Below, piece after piece: positions 12,901 through 27,900 of a stretch of DNA of 64,000 nt (its first letter is position 1; each line of letters begins with the position of its first letter). This DNA is from Onchidella celtica (taxonomy: Eukaryota > Mollusca > Gastropoda > Systellommatophora > Onchidiidae): assembly GCA_963931925.1 (NCBI GenBank), contig OZ007569.1, positions 17,142,545-17,206,544 of the forward strand, in the 5' to 3' direction. The translations under genes and the position numbers were made by a program. The notes below the pieces were generated by a model that saw only the letters and a program-made list of their open reading frames with translations, ran no database searches and was not told where the DNA came from.

Positions 12901-15900
12901 GATAGAAGCGCAAATTCATTGCGTACAAATGTGTGATTTTGTGCATTATTGTATGTGTATGTTTAAATAAGAATTGTCTTGGCGGGGTAATTCACTCCAC
13001 TACCGGTGAGCAGTGCCAGTGTTATTCAATCTTATCTCAGACTGAAATGCGATTTGGAAAGTATTCATTCGGTGCATTACTCGGTGATTAGAGATCACTT
13101 AATAAGGGAATAATAGGTACATGATTAAGGGAGCAGAGATGAAGTAATTAAATTTTAATAAATAAATAGATACCTATAGAGATGTGTTCGAACGTAAGAA
13201 CGTGAAGGAATTCAAAGTAAAGAACTAGGTACGTTAATAGATTTGAGTTTGGGTTTTACGGCGCGCTGGCACGATAACGGCCACTTTGCGCCCTTACGTA
13301 AGTATGAGAGTACGATCTTAACTTACGTAAGTTCTGTTAGCTTTACTTAAGTAAGTTCTCTTATCTTGTCTTCGTCATGCTCTTGTCAGGCTTTGTCCGT
13401 CCACTGCAGGATGTAGCCCTCCGCCAATGATCTCCATTCTTCCGTTTTCCGTCCGTCTTGTCCAGGCCCGTCCACCTGTCTGTACAATATCATTTGTCCA
13501 TCGCCTCTGGGGATGTCCTCTTGTTTTCATTCCTTTTCTAGGCCTCCGTTCAGTGCAACGTTTTGTCCATCTGTTATCTTTTATTCTTCCGATATGGCAG
13601 CCCATTTCCATTTTTGTCGTATAGTATAAATTACCTCGTCCTAACGTACATAAATTCACTTCATATCGTGTTTTAAGTTGCGTACGAGCTGATCAGCCAA
13701 AGCCTTGGGGTTTGTTGCTACGAATTATTATAGAGCTTTGATTATTTATTCATGCATTCGTAACAGAAACTAAAATCAATTCTAAACGATTGCTCCCACC
13801 TCTTGTTCTCTCAGAGGGTCCGATCCCCAAAAAAGTGGACAAATACTGTATTTAAAAACAAACAGAGGGCACTATACACGATGTTTTTGCCATCCGCAAT
13901 TCGCAGCAGTAGTGTTTCCTGATGTAGTATGCTGTTGTTAGTTTTCCCAATGGATTGTTTTGACAGTGTGTGTGTGTGTGTGTGAGTAATGTTCTTATTT
14001 GCTGGTAATGTTGTGTGAGTAATGTGCGGGCGTGCGGGTGCGTTAAAGACCTGTGTGTCCTAGATATTGTATTTACTGTTGTATTGTTACTGATGCTGTG
14101 ACAACAAATTTCGTGACAAGAGGATAAGAAGGTTGTATCTTATCTTATTCATATATTGTTATTTCTACCTTTTGCAGATTTTAATCCACGGCTCCGAGGA
14201 AGCGACCAGAGCGTTGGGGGAATATTGTCAAACAACGGGCTTTGTGGAGGGTAACGTGTACTGCCCTAAGATAGGCGATGTCATTGACGCTACCACAGAA
14301 AGGCACATCTACCAGGTGAGATACGGCTTGATACTAATAATGAGAAATGATCGTGAACAGAAGACTGGAAGCAGAGTTTACCAGTAGCAAACAGGTGCCC
14401 GGTGCCAAATGTGGGTAGGGAGCGTGTGGTTTTAAAGAAAAATACAAACTCCTCGAGAGGAAAGGGAGGGGTGGATGATATTACTGTATATAGTTTAAAA
14501 TAAAATGCAAAAATTCCACTTTCTCAAAGGTTGTCATGGGAGTACCATTTTTTTAATACTAAATTTTCCCGGGACGCCAAGGACACTAGTTCCGCCCCTG
14601 AGCTTTAACCTAGTGAAGTTTTTATGTCCACATAGTTCACATTCTACATTGAAGCTTCAATTCACATTACATCCCAACATTATGATTAGAATGTCCTTGA
14701 TTTGGAGTTAATTGACCGTGTTCATGTAATTTCTTATCAAATTACCGACATGATATATCGCGACAGTAGTCCTTGTTTGTTCTGTTCTATCTCCATTTTC
14801 TGAAAAACTGGAGATCTTTTAGTATGTGGAAGAAGTATAACAAATGCACACTTTGATACTTGTTTAAAATGCGTTGTGGCACTTTTCAAGCTGTTTTTTT
14901 AGTTCCGGTTTACTCGAACTCACTATCAAAATACTAAAGCCGCAAACGTTTTACGTCGAATTTCTCAGTTGTGTATAAAATGAAACAAACTCGAACTAAG
15001 GTCACGATATGTGTGGAACGTGTGTTGTGTTTTCAGTACCTGCAGTGTGTCTTTTGACACATTGTGTATACCAACAATGAGACCGGTGCTTGTGGTCGAA
15101 GATGTTACGTAAAAATGCAATGGGGGGGGAGGGGGGGGGGGTGAATTTTTTTTCTAATTTTTATAGTTAGTTTTGGTCAATTTAGTATCTACTTCAAACG
15201 GGGGAGGGAGATGAAGTTTTGCTCTGATGAGCCCAGTCGGTGCCTTTCTTATTTTTTTTTTTAATTCAGTTTGTTTCCGGTAAATTTAATATCTTCATTT
15301 AAGAAGGTGGAATCCAGCGGAAAAAAACAGTTCATCTGTAAAGATGGGCAGTTATTGCGACACAGGAAGAGCCCCAATATGAGGCAATATGGAAATGTAG
15401 CATGAAGAGAAATCTAGTGCAATCAAATCTTAATTTCAGCCATGCCAATTTACGTTCAATTTTTATTGGACATAGCCCGTGAATTTTATACAGATATCTG
15501 AACTTCCTGGTTGGAATTGATTGAACATGTTCATACAGTTTTTCGTTTTGTAGTTGGTTTGTGATATTTTGGACCTATTAGCCAGCGTTTGGCTTGCTGT
15601 CTGTTTGTCCATCTGTCTGTCTGTCTGTCTACCAGTATGTCCGTATGTCATTGCCATTTTCAATCAATCTGCTAATCTGTCTATTAATTTGTTAATCTTT
15701 ATTTTTACAGTTTACATATTTGCTTGTCTGTCTGTCCGTCCATCTGTTTGATCTATAGTTGTATGTCTGTCCGTCTGTTTGACCGTATAGTTGTCTGTCT
15801 GTGTTTGCCTGTGTTTAACTGTCTGTCTGCCAAATTATCTGTCTGTGTGTCTGGCTGGCTACCTTTCTGTCTGGTTATCTATCTATTCCTTATCCAGCGA

Positions 15901-18900
15901 TGTCTGTCTGTACGTCTGTCTATTTGACTGTTTGACTTACTACAAGTCTGTCTGTCCGTCCGGCGGTCCATGTACTAGTTATCCATCCATATTATGGTCA
16001 TCCGCTAATTTGGCTGTAGTGGTTCAAAGAAAGTAGGCAACATCGAGAAAATATTCTACAAATTCAGTCGTATTCTTTTATGTTTTCCTGCGGATGACGT
16101 AAATTTTAGAGCTTAACTGGTCTTGTGATTGGGAAACATAGCTCATCGGTCACTTAATACGTGCTTCCGTCATGGTGTAAGGTCATGGCGACCTTAGTCC
16201 TTGTATGTTCTATCCCCATTTTCTGAAAAACAGAGACCTTTTAGTATGTAGGAAGAGGTATAACAAACGCACATTTTGACACTTGTTCAAAATGTGTTGT
16301 GGCGTTTATCACGCAGTTTCACAGATTTGAGTTATTCTAATTTCTTATCATCATACTACTAAAGCCGCAACCATTTAACAATGAAGTTCTCAGTTGTGCA
16401 AGAAGTGCAGCAAGAACTAAGGGTAGCCACACAAAGGCCACCGAATTCGGTCACCGAGCCACTTGACGCTTTAGGTGAGAAGAATTGCACTATATAATTT
16501 GCACACGGGGTCCACCTAGATTCGGTCCGTTTATATAGTGCAATTCTTCTCACCTAAAGCGCCTAGTGGCTCGATGACCGACTTCGGTGGCCTTTGTGTG
16601 GCTACCCTTAGGTCGCATGATGGTGTTGTGCCATTTTAAAGAAAGTAAAGATTTTCGATATCAATCAATATCTGCCTGTTTATCGATTATTGAAATCTAT
16701 TTAACTGTTTGTCTGTGCATCCTAACTCATGAGTCAGACATAGGAGGGCCACAGGTCAGCTTCCTATTTCCGCTGAGTGGCAGGTTTTTAAAAATGACCT
16801 GAGTTACTGCCAGGGGACCAATCCAGCTTTCTGGTGACCCGGCACGCATTAGATTATTATTATTTTAATGTTGCACCCAATTTGGTACTTGTTTCCTGTC
16901 CACCCCTATCCGCAGCGCCAACTCGGCATGCCTCATAACCCTCTCCGTATTTGTCTTGACAGAATAGCATTTATCATGGGCGGAGATTTTCTGCCATTGT
17001 TTGGCGGAACGAAAAAAAAAAAAGGTAAAAGATATGTCAGGCCTAATTTTATGGCTTTTGAGATCCAGATTCCTTTGGTTTCGTTCAGTTGGCCCGGGTT
17101 GTCCCCATCAGTGTTAGTCTGGATGTTAAAAAGTTAATCCGCTGATTGGTTGTGTTGTTGGGAAAAAGGGGGGTATCATACTAAACCCGGATCCGGAACG
17201 TCACAGCCAGTTTGCTGCCAGAAAACAATTATTATAATACACCCAAGAAATAATGGCAGTAGCTGACTGTATCTGACCGTTGTTAGTTTGATAGGGTCTT
17301 CCCGGATATTCTGAGAATATATATAGAAAATTAAAGTGTGCACATCTTGTCTGCCAGCAGCTGACTGTGTCTGATCGGGCTTGGTTTGATAGGATCTTCT
17401 CGGATGTACTAAGAAAATATAGGAAATTATGGTGTGCACTTCTTGCCTGCCAGCAGCTGACTGTGTCGTTCCGAGTTCAGTATAAAACTCCCCTCCAGCC
17501 GTAAAACAAAAGCCGTATTAATTGAAAAGGCAAGAACCACCAGTGTAGGTACCCAGGTGTTTGGCTGTTGAGTTACTTGGAAACCTTGCGGATCATGGGC
17601 ACAAGCAGATTGTTTTGGGCGGTATTGTCTTGTGGATACGTTTGATTCACGTTCGGCCAGCGCCTTCAAAAAAATATATTCAACTTTTTTTCGACCGAAC
17701 CGTGAAAAAGCGTAATGCACTGCCACAAACAGTGTTTCCATCCAGGAACCGGGCGTTGTTTGGCCGAATGAATTGCGGGTGTTTCTCGTTTCAGAGCCTT
17801 GTAAGAGCATGTTATTTCTTCAATCAACCAGAAATTGAAGCTGGGCATTAAATGAAAACGAGTGTTATCTACATGTGTAAATTCACGTGTGTAAGCTTTC
17901 TAGTGGTAAATTCACGTGTGTAACCTGGTGTCACTTCAGAAAAATCTGCTACTGGTAACATGTAATCCAGTACAACCTGTTTCATGAACTGGTACGCTAG
18001 CATGGTATCAGTGGGCGTGCACCTGTCGGTGCAAACGGCCAGGGTGGAGGAGGTTTCATCTAACCCAACGGCCACATGCTAGGGCACAATGTGACCCTCA
18101 GTACTTGAGTCCTTCATATTGGCCCCCGGTAGCGGTGTGGTCATAGGCTTGTTTGCCTAAATCACAGACGAAGAATTGAGCAAACTTCCCGGACGCAGCT
18201 TCGAAGCTGGCGGCAGCAGGCCAGTGGTTGATTGATAGGGCAGATGGCAATATACCGTCACTCTGGCCTGGATATCGTGACACAGAGCATCCACCAGTAT
18301 TGGTGTTCTTTGGTTTGGGTCTTTCACCCTAGTCAGTTGGGACTGCGAGGCTGTGGAGTAGCCTACAGGCAGCCGGTCAGGCAATATGACTGTCCCTCTG
18401 GCATCCTCCTGCACCTGGATACATTTCCAGTCGTCTCGACCCTGTCTTGCCACTTGGATAAGTTGTGTCCAGGCGAGAGAGTGAGTCTGATGTTTGCGCA
18501 GCTCTTTCTCACTAAAAACAAATTCTTTGCGCCAGTCTTAACACTCACCTCGTCTTCTTTCATCTTTGTCTCGTCTTCTTTCCTCTCAAAATTCCAACGG
18601 CGATGGGCGAGTGCAGTGGCAGCAGGTTTGGATAGACTGGAAGCTGTTAGCACAGACCTACACGTTGGTGGCTGTGGGCTATGGTCGCTTCATCGTCGAT
18701 TGAAGTGGAGGCGTGGGGAGGCAGCACCCACAGTAGCTGAGCAGCCTTATTTAAGGATAGCACTGCTCACCTCAACTGAGGAAGGGGCTAGAAAAGGTGC
18801 CTAAAGAAAGCCCACTTCACATCACCCTGACTGGTATACCGCGACCAGTGGGGATCCCTTTTTGCGGTCGAAACAAAAAGAAATTCAGCTTACTCAGGCT

Positions 18901-21900
18901 AGGAGCCTGGAATATACGCACACTACAGGACAACTCAAACAACCCGGAAAGACGCACTGCACTTATTGCCATTGAGCTCAGCAGGTACAACCTGGACATA
19001 GTGGCACTCAGTGAGACCAGACTCCCTGATAGTGGCCAACTCAAAGAGCTGAGTGGTGGATACACCTTCTTCTGGAAAGGCAAGGGTGCAGTCGAACCGA
19101 GACAGCATGGTGTTGGGTTTGCAATTAAAAATGACCTTGTCAGAAACTTGCAGTCCATGCCAATTGAAATAAATGACAGGCTAATGACACTCAGGATCCC
19201 AGTTGGGAAAAGCCAGTCAGCCACCCTCATTAACGCATATGCGCCCACCATGACAAACCCAGATGAAGCCAAAGACAAGTTCTATTCTGATCTAGAATCT
19301 GTCATATGCTCTGTCCCGGCAGCTGATAAGCTGATTCTCTTGGGGGACTTCAATGCTAGGGTTGGCTCAGAAATCTCAGCGTGGCCAAATGTTTTGGGCC
19401 CTCATGGAGTTGGTTCATGCAATAACAATGGGTTGCGCTTACTTACTTTGTGCGCTGAATTTGGCCTGTTCATTACCAACACAAATTTTAGTCTCCCCGT
19501 GAGAAACAGAACGTCATGGATGCATCCCCGCTCAAAGCATTGGCATCTCATAGACTATGTCATTGTGAGGAAGACTGACAGAAAGGATGTCCTTGTAACA
19601 AAGGCGATGTGTGGTGCCGAGTGTGGAACTGACCACAGACTCATTGTTTGCAAGCTCAGACTAACATTGAGGCGCAATAGACGCCCTCAAGGGAAAGCGC
19701 CACCTAAACGCCTAAATGTTTCAAAACTCTGCTCAGCTGAGAAACAGAGCGAGCTCTCATCAGAACTCTCCTCAAAATTGGATTGCGTGACTTTTGACCC
19801 TGAGAACATTGAACAGAGCTGGACTGACCTAAATACGACTGTACACTCTTGCGCCAGCAGCACAGTTGGTTTTCCTGTCCGCAAGCACCAGGACTGGTTC
19901 AATGATAATGATAATGAAATCAAAGTGCTCATCAAAGAAAAAAATAGTCTCATCCAAGCTCACTGCAGTGACCCCTCTTCCACAGCAAAAGCTGATGCAC
20001 TGCGTGCATGTAAGGGTGTACTCCAGAAAAAGCTGAGGAAAATGAAAAATGACTGGCTTGAAGAGCGAGTAAGAGAAACTCAGAAATATGCCGACACAAA
20101 CAACACTAGAAAGTTCTTTGAGAGCCTCCGAGCTGTGTTTGGACCATCCCGCTCTGGCACTACGCCACTTCTTGCGTCAGATGGTTCAACACGCATTGTT
20201 GAATTGAATGCCATAATTCAGCGTCGGGCAGAACATTTCGGAGGTGTGCTAAATCGGCCATCAAATATAAATACTGAGTCCATTGACCTTCTCCCTCAGA
20301 CTCCTATTAATGCAGCTCTTGCCAAGCCATTCACAGCAAATGAGACCCGGACTGCCACAAATCAGATGTCCTTTAACAAATCACCAGGCGTGGATTCAAT
20401 TCCTGCTGAGGTGTATGCCTTCGGTGGAGAAAAGCTTATTGAAAGGTTGACCGAGTTGTTCAATCATATGTTGAAAGCAGGGAAGCTGCCACAGGACTTC
20501 AAAGATGCTTCAATCATCCATCTGTACAAAAACAAAGGGGACAGCCAAGTCTGTGACAACCATCGGGGAATCTCTCTACTTTCAATGGCTGGCAAAATAT
20601 TGGCAAGAATGCTTCTGAATCGCCTTCCTGATCACCTCTCGTCAAATGACTTGCTTCCCGAGAGCCAATGTGGCTTTCGTAAAGAGAGGGGAACGGCGGA
20701 TATGATTTTTGCTGCCAGACAGATTCAGGAAAAATGCATGGAACAAAATAAAGCGCTGTATATCACATTTGTTGACCTCACAAAAGCATTTGACACAGTG
20801 TGTCGTGAAGGCCTCTGGAAAATCTTGGCGAAGTTTGGGTGTCCACCCGAGTTCATCACAATAGTGCGCCAGTTTCATGATGGCATGCAAGCTGCAGTCA
20901 AAAGCAACGGCAATGTTTCAGAGCCCTTTGCTGTCACAAATGGGGTAAAACAGGGTTGTGTCTTAGCCCCAACTCTGTTCAGCATCATGTTCTCTGCAAT
21001 GCTACAAGAAGCCTTTAGCTCTCCTCCTCAAGGGGTAAGCATCAAGTACCGAACTGATGGCAGTCTATTCAACCTCAGGAGACTTCAGGCAAAAACCAAA
21101 ACCAAAAGTACTCAAGTCTGTGACCTACTATTTGCTGATGATTGTGCACTTCTGGCACACGATGAGGATAGCATGCAAAACTGTGTTGATAAGTTCTCTA
21201 GTGCCTGTGACAACTTTGGCCTCACAATAAGCACAAAGAAGACGGAAGTGCTCCATCAGCCTACTCCAGACGACAAGTATCCTGTGACCCCAAATATCAA
21301 AGTCCATGACAGTCTTCTGAAGGTGTCGGAGAACTTCACCTATCTTGGCAGTACACTGTCTTCCGCGGCTCGTGTTGATACTGAAATTCTCTCAAGAATC
21401 AGCAAAGCCAGCTCTGCATTTGGCAGGCTTCGAAAGAGAGTGTGGGATGTTGCCGGCATTCGCACAGACACTAAGCTGAAAGTGTACAATGCTGTGGTCC
21501 TTCCCACCCTACTCTATGGGGCTGAAACCTGGACAGTGTACCAATCGCATGCCAGAAAGCTAAATCACTTTCATCTGGCCTGCCTTAGAAAGATCCTAAG
21601 GATCAAATGGCAGGATAAAATTCCAGACACTGAGGTCCTCAATCGTGCCAAGGAATTGAGCATCTTCTGCCACCTGAAAAAAATTCAGCTACGTTGGGCA
21701 GGACATGTTCTCAGAATGCCCGACTCCAGACTCCCTAAGCAAATCTTCTTCTCTGAGCTCTCCAATGGAACGAGGAATGTTGGGGCCCCAAAGAGACGTT
21801 ACGAAGACACTCTCAAGCAATCACTGAAGGCCTTTGCCATTGATGTGAGTGAGTGGGAAAAGCTCTCGCTTGATCGTGCAAATTGGAGGGCGGCCCTTAC

Positions 21901-24900
21901 CAGAGGCAGCAAAGCATGGGAAGCTGACAGAGTCCAGCAGGCTATCAAAAAAAGAGAACGGCGCAAGAAAAGGCCCAGTGGTACTGAACCAACGGAGCAC
22001 TCTTGTCATTTATGCGGAAGGGTCTGCAGGGCAAAAATAGGACTTATCAGTCACATGAGAAGCCATAAGTCATGAAAGAACAGTCTTTCCATTCTGTCCT
22101 CTGTGTCCTTTAGTTCTCTTTATTGTCCATGTGTTGAAATTCTCAACAATTTCTGTTCTTTATTCCTTTGGTGTTGTTAAGGTCATCATCATACCTGATG
22201 GACGAACTATTATTATTATTATAAGCTTTCTAGAAATGTACGTGCGAGGATTCAAAGTGGAAATAGGTCATTCCGCTTTCTTTCGATACTGCCACAAATG
22301 ACCGTCAGACGGGATTACGCTTTGTTCCGGTTTGGCCAAATGATGCTACCTATTTTAGTAAACACCGGCCGAATGACGACCTATACGCTTTTTCTTCCGG
22401 TACAGCTGGACAAAGTATGAAATTGATTTATATGAACTGCCAAAGATTTGTGTACTTTTGCGTCGACTAGTTGGCCCACTGACTCGGAGATTATACCTTT
22501 GTGATGAATTAAATTGATTTTCAACCAGTAGTGTGTAAAGAGAGGCGAAAAACGAAACTACCGTTCACACTTTTCGATTCCACACAAACAAAATTGCGAC
22601 TCTCCTTTCGGGGTTCAATACAAATCGTAAATAAATAAATAAATAATATAAAGGATTGAATTTTGTCCCCATTTGGATGTGTTCACGTAACTCGTCATCA
22701 AAAATTGAAGCAGTTCATCAAATTTCATAATTTTTTATCACGTAGTCCCGAAGTTTTAGCTGCTTACATGTTCACCCTCTAGCTCCATTTTAGTAAGATT
22801 AGTTGGTCCGCTGACTCAGGGACAGGGAGTACACAGATGTGATTTTTAAAGTTGAGTTTCCATCACCAATGTGTAAACTGGGGCCAGGTGTGGTATCCCA
22901 GATTATCCCCCCCAAAATCTATCCCCCCTGATATTTCAAAATATCCCCCGGATACTCTAGGATATCCTAGAATAACCCCCGGATATTCTGGAATATTCTG
23001 GTTTATCCCCCCGGATATTCTAGAATATCCCCCTCTATAACAGTTTATCCCCCGGGGTTAAAATAGGATGGGGGATACTTGCCAATGGGTACGAGGCATC
23101 CTATTTTATCCCCCCGTTACAAATTATCCCCCACCTTTTTTGTTTGTCGTTGGGTAGCCTTTTCCCCCTTTTCTTCGTGTGCGTTTCTATTTATTACATA
23201 ATCTTTCTCTGCCACACGCACAAAAAATACACATTTACAAAGTGTGACTTAACATGCGTTTTAAGCCGACCCTTAGAATTGGACCTAGGGGCATAAATCT
23301 TTCTCCTCCAGTCCATCAACCGTACCCTTTTCTGGAGCTTTTAGTAGTAGTAGTAATTAAAGAGATTAAATTTCAGGGGTGGTCTGTGTATGGAGCAATG
23401 AGAATAAAGTACATTGTACTCAGCATCAACAGACAACCAGGGCACTCATTCTTTATTGTGAGGAGAAAAAGGAACGGACAATGCACCAGCGTGCTAAAAT
23501 TGACAATACCGAATCGAAGCTGGCACAAAATGAAGTCGAGATATAATCTCAAGCGGCCACTTGTGATCTTAAAGTTCTCATCTAGGCTATGCTTCGACGG
23601 AAATGTGTATCCTGTGATAAAGCACCTTAGGTGTAATTTCCAAGTTTTTGAGGGCCTAGCTCATGGAAAATACTGTCTGAACAGCACAGTCGGTAGCAAG
23701 CAAAGAGGTCATATAAACTCTTTGGTAGCAAGTTGTTGACTTCACGGGACAAGAGGAGTGTTAAAGAACTAATTATTGCACGTCAAGCATAGTGACACAG
23801 CAGTAACGAATCTAGTGCTGATGAGGGATTTGCAAACTTTGATAGAATTTCCCCCTTCGAAGCAACATTGTGGAGGATGTTACTGAAGATTACACCACCA
23901 GCTTCAGGAAAGTCTATCACTGTCGTCAGTTCTGAGAGCTGCCATTTGGAGAAGCCAGCCGACTTGTCCCCTCTCCATTGCATTTAGTCACACATCCATC
24001 TCAGAAATATTCTCAACAGCTGCAAGGACTGGCTGTCCAAGTTCGAAGATGTAATTGGCTCAGCGTCCCCAGTCTTCTTTGTTATCAATCCTCTAATGTA
24101 TGTTGCAAGTAGTCTGTCACCAAAGCCGAGCAAATGGCAGCATCAACAGGAAGAGTCTGTTTCTAGTTTACATGAGAAATAGTCATCAAAACCTACAGAC
24201 TGTCCTGTTTTCGGGTATCATGGACAAAACTTCCTAATCAGGGGCGCAATGCTAAGAATGGATTCAATCAACCTTCAAAGACAATGCAGATTCGAGACAG
24301 TCGGGGAAAAAAATCCAGATTCTTGGACCATTCGGGGTGAAGATTTGTTAAGTGACAAGCAACCCATCCCATTCCAGTGTACCCAGATAGATCTAGTCCC
24401 AAATTTTTTTGCCTTCCAGATCCAACACTTTTTACAGACTTAGCGTGTTCTGAGTAAGAGATCCTATTAAAAAGTTATTGCAGATTGCATCCTGGTTTTA
24501 ATCCTTAAAAATTTTCCATCTTTCAGCCTCATCTGAGACTACCTTTCCTTTCTACGGGTCACACCACCTTTTTTCCCTCCTTGGAAGTCTATCGTTCCAT
24601 TATGTAATGATAGCATAAAACTCTTTCTCCCTATCACCACCGCCTCATTTCCTGGAAGTACTTCTGTCAAGGCAGCAGGACACAATCAGCAAATTTGAAA
24701 GGGGGTGCTGAATTAATATACCTTTAGTCCACGCCGCAACAAGTGTTTTTCCCTGACTTCCGGTGAATGGCGGATCGAGGTCGGTCACGCTCATTTTGCT
24801 GCTGCAAGACAATTGGATTGTTTGGCAATCTGTGTTCTGTGTACGCGTGGTGGTGTTAGATTGGACTGAAATAGCAGTTGGTAAGGTTTTTGGTGAAATA

Positions 24901-27900
24901 TAAGGTAAGTCTTTACTCCTCTTATTCATTTTTTCGTGCGTCATATACCTGTGTTCGTTAACCCACAGCTCTGTTTTTAAAAAAATGGCGACCGCAAGTA
25001 TTGTATCAGCCTGCTTTATTCTCGATAAGGCAATAATCCCGGATACCAACTAACCGGTCGGGGGCCTAGAAATTTGTCAGGCATGCGAGGGTGTCGCCGG
25101 GGAAGGATCAATTCATGGGGCCCAAAAAATATCGGGGCTGTGGAGAATTTACCCCTTGTCTATAGACGCGAGGAGATCACTAATTATTGAAGGGATTGTA
25201 CTGAGGGGACAATCTGTAACTGTCCTGAACAAAAATCCCTTCATCGTGTCTGGTGGAGGAGAGAAGCCGACAACGAAACTGATAATCGGCAATGTGCCAA
25301 AACAGCGAAATTGAAAGCACATTGAAAAGGCTGGGGGTAACGACACGATCGCAGCTGAAAGAAGAAAACTATAGGGAGGAACAGGGCGGCTTGACCCGTT
25401 TTAAAACCGGCAGGAGGTTTGTTTACATTGACCTCCCAGCCTCGTCCCTACCAAAAACAGCTAAGGTGGGGAATCATTTCTTGGCCTTTCTCTACTATAG
25501 AGAGCAAGAGCGGGGGGTGGAAACAAAAGTAGCAGATACTAAACAGGTAGAGCAGGAGATGGAAAGAACGTGTGACACAGAAAACTCAGAAAACGTGCAA
25601 ATAAATGAAACACAAACAAAGCAAAAGAACGTCGAGGTCGAGCCTGAGGGTGAGAGTGAGAGAATAGATAAGGCAATAGAGAGAGCAAGAAATGTGCTCA
25701 CAAAAAAACAGAGTACCCTGGATCTTTTTAGAGCAGGAGTAAGAAGGCCAAGATCAGCGGACGGTCACACCAAGAGGCAGCGAACTGCCAGTTCGGAGAG
25801 AGCAGGCGAAAAAAGAAAAAAGGGCGAGAGAGTACGTGGTGATAGGGGGAGTGATGGAGGGAGTGATCGGGAGGGGGGCAGGAAAATGACTGGGGCAGGA
25901 GAAGAACAGGCTGAAAAACAACAACAACAAACTCCCGTCGACTGGTTTGAACAGGGAAACAGTGAAACTTAGTCAGTCACCATAGAGGAGTGTTTCTATT
26001 CACGGACTTGGCCTGTTCACGGACTTCGTTTTTGGACTGTGATCTCTACCCACGCCTACCGGTGTAGGTGTTTTGTCTTTCTCTCTCTCTCTCTAGCGCT
26101 CTTTCTTTCTATCTTTCTTCCCCTGTCTCTTTATCTATCTCTTTCTTAGACATTGTCCATGAAAGTAGTGTCCCTTAATTGTCGGGGCCTTCACGGACAA
26201 TTAAAACGCCGATTACTATTTAAGACATTCCAGCAGTATGACATTGTCTGTCTACAAGAAACCTATGTATCTGAAGTGAAAGCGACTGAATGGATGAGAG
26301 AATGGACGGGTGAATTTTTCTTCTGCCCTGATACTAATAGGAGCAAAGGTCAGATCATACTAGTGAACAGAATGTATCATGTTGACAAGTTAAAATTCCT
26401 GACATTTGATACTCGATGTATAGGAATTGAGTTCGAAAGACAAAATAAATTGTACACGATATTAAACTGTTATGGTCCAGCAAAGCCGCAGGAACGGGAA
26501 AGCTTTGTAGAGCGGCTGAGTGATATCATCAGCGAGATAGGCCAGAGCAGTCTAATAGTCTGTGGAGATTTTAATATGATCTTAAACAATGATTTAGATA
26601 TAATTTCGGGTGCACCGCATGGGAAAAAAGAAGTAGAAATGTTTTCAAAGTCTGTACAGACACGGAATCTTGATGACTGTTGGAGGGAGTTAAATAAAGG
26701 CACAAAGGAATTTACATGGTCTAGGAAAGAACCTTTTGTGGCCAGAAGACTAGATTACATTTTTTGCGATAAAGAATTAGTACCATGTGTAACAAATGTG
26801 GAAATTAAACATTTTCCGTCCACAGATCATCGTGCCGATATAGTAGAAATTTTAGAACATGACTTCCCGAGAGGCCCCTCCAGGTGGCAATTCAATGCAT
26901 CATACATTAATAATGTCGATTTTATAAACCATATGAATGTATTTATATCCAATTTCATAGCAGATGAGGAAAAGAACAATCTGGATCACCGAACAATATG
27001 GGAACTGTAGAAAGTAGCAATTCAGACAGAATGTATGCAATACAGTAAGAGCAATCCTATAAAAAATCACAGAAGAGATAAACTGGAAGCAGAGGTAAAT
27101 GCCATCTCAAAGCTTATTGCTCAGTTCCCGGATGAAAAAAAAACTGCAGGAGAAATATGAAAACATGAAAAAACAATTAGAAATTGAACTATTAGCAAAA
27201 ACGAAAGGAGCAATAATTAGATCTAGAGTGAAATGGACCGAAGAGGGAGAAAAAAACACCAAATTCTTTTTAAATCTGGAAAAGGCCAGGGGAATATGTA
27301 ATACAATAAAACAAGTTAAAAATGGGGAGGGTGGAATAACAAGAGAACCGTTAAATATTCTTCGGGAAGCACAAAAATATTATGAAAATCTTTACACTAA
27401 AGAAGCATCGGTGACGGCGGTGGGCGATAAATTAGACAATTTCCTAGATGGTTTAGTGTATGACAGATTAGCTGAGGAAGACAAGGAAATGTGTGATCAG
27501 AACATTAGCGTGGAGGAAATGGGAAAAGCATTGAAAGGACTTAATAATATCTCAGCTCCCGGATCCGATGGGCTTACGGCTTGCTTTTATAAGGTGTTTT
27601 GGCGGCTCTTAAAAAAACCGTTATATGATAGTTATATAGAATCAATAGAGCAGGGAGAATTGTCAGTTAGTCAGAGACGCGGTATAATCACTATGATACA
27701 CAAAGGCAACAACAGCAATAGGGAAGATCTAAACAATTGGCGACCAATAACACTAACAAATGTTGACTATAAAATCTTTACAAAGGTTTTGGCTTTGAGG
27801 TTGCAAAAAGTTATAAAAAGTATCGTACATGAAAATCAAAGTGGATTTGTTAAAGAGAGAACAATTACGTCACATATTAGAATAATAGATGACGTCATAA

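Noticed and set aside
18157-18653. Minus-strand frames in the LINE 5' region
   Set aside because: They lie inside the element framed by target duplications and oppose its coding direction; treated as shadows.
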